Assembly (NCBI GenBank): GCA_001311585.1
Contig: BBBN01000001.1
Location: 1 to 25,920, forward strand
Direction of reading: 5' to 3'
DNA: 25,920 bases
Source: Thermus sp. JCM 17653
Lineage (GTDB): Bacteria > Deinococcota > Deinococci > Deinococcales > Thermaceae
Positions within the stretch are counted from its first letter, which is position 1. The number at the start of each line of letters is the position of its first letter. Positions 25,624 through 25,920 of the stretch are shown piece after piece. The notes under the pieces are model-generated. The model was given only the letters and a program-made list of their open reading frames with translations, ran no database searches and was not told the DNA's origin. The position numbers and the translations under genes are program-made.

Positions 25624-25920
25624 CTAGCGGTCCACGTCCCCCATCACGGGGTCCAGGCTGGCGATGATGGCCACCATGTCGGGGACCTGCTCCCCCTTGC
25701 AGGCGTAGGGGAGGCTTTGCAGGTTGACGAAGCTCGGCGCCCGCACCTTGACCCGGTAGGGCATGGAGCCTCCGTCGGAGACGATGTAGTAGCCGAGCTC
25801 CCCCCGGGCTGACTCCGTGGGCACGTAGACCTCCCCCTTAGGGGGGTGGAAGCCTCGGTGTAGTGCTTGAAGTGGTAGATGACCGCCTCCATGGAGGTCT
25901 CCAGGAGGTGGCGGGGGGGC
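25624..25920 (-). CDS. nuoD: NADH-quinone oxidoreductase subunit D (Nqo4), C-terminal part (partial, one indel)
   Basis: Peripheral-arm 49-kDa-type subunit that lines the quinone site, related to the large subunit of NiFe hydrogenases. Only about the last 99 residues are inside the window; the gene continues past the right edge. The end reads [25 protein letters not shown] and finishes [15 protein letters not shown], the invariant C-terminus of the family. One base is missing near 25851; repair joins [14 protein letters not shown] to [14 protein letters not shown]. It precedes nuoE in the same order as the T. thermophilus nqo operon, so nuoA, nuoB and nuoC should lie just beyond the window. 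Confidence 0.93.
   Translation of the reverse strand, partial: APPPPPGDLHGGGHLPLQALHRGFHPPKGEVYVPTESARGELGYYIVSDGGSMPYRVKVRAPSFVNLQSLPYACKGEQVPDMVAIIASLDPVMGDVDR

Noticed and set aside
1..25920. Programmed ribosomal frameshifting or widespread pseudogenes as the cause of the broken frames
   Set aside because: The breaks lie at many different short G/C runs without a common slippery site or downstream structure, occur up to five times in one gene, and include cancelling triplets. Sequencing error explains all of them more simply.

Overview
The window is high-GC DNA from a Thermus-type bacterium (Deinococcota). The evidence is the protein set and its arrangement: an 11-gene respiratory complex I stretch in the T. 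thermophilus nqo order with subunit lengths matching it, an alpha-aminoadipate aminotransferase (LysN) of the Thermus lysine pathway, a Thermus-type dNTPase, tight ATGA/GTGA gene overlaps, and leaderless-style promoters (TATACT or TATAGT 6-7 nt before a start codon). No tRNA, rRNA, CRISPR array, insertion sequence or prophage was seen, and no gap exceeds about 175 bases.

Layout. 1-3453 (+): a branched-chain amino acid type ABC transporter (3' end of livH, livM, binding protein, livF). 3510-6031 (+): rluD-type pseudouridine synthase, an amino-DNA methyltransferase, and an unrecognised protein that may be its restriction partner. 6005-13481 (-), transcribed right to left: yceD (DUF177), rpmF, fabH, fabD, fabG, acpP, fabF, a dNTPase and lysN, i.e. 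a type II fatty acid synthesis operon with riders. 13568-14433 (+): arginase, divergent from yceD. 14472-25920 (-): nuoD (partial), E, F, G, H, I, J, K, L, M, N, the NADH:quinone oxidoreductase operon, convergent with arginase.

Sequence quality dominates the reading. I infer about 49 small indels (about 45 deletions, 4 insertions), roughly one per 530 bases, mostly one base lost from a G or C run. They break 22 of the 27 protein-coding genes, including essential ones. When the indels are repaired, gene lengths become whole codon numbers and many equal the lengths I recall for T. thermophilus (LysN 397, dNTPase 376, Nqo3 783, Nqo12 606, Nqo13 469, Nqo11 95, Nqo2 181 aa). I therefore treat the genes as functional and the breaks as base-calling errors. 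Coordinates are as read; protein lengths are for the repaired frames.

Most of the window is core housekeeping DNA. I do not see a convincing wholly new system. The least ordinary parts are the methyltransferase/unknown pair at 4453-6031, a six-codon minicistron coupled to fabH, a dispersed palindrome sharing GGCCAGCATGGGGTGG, and a recurring start-site cassette GGAGGTGGCGCATG at three unrelated gene junctions.
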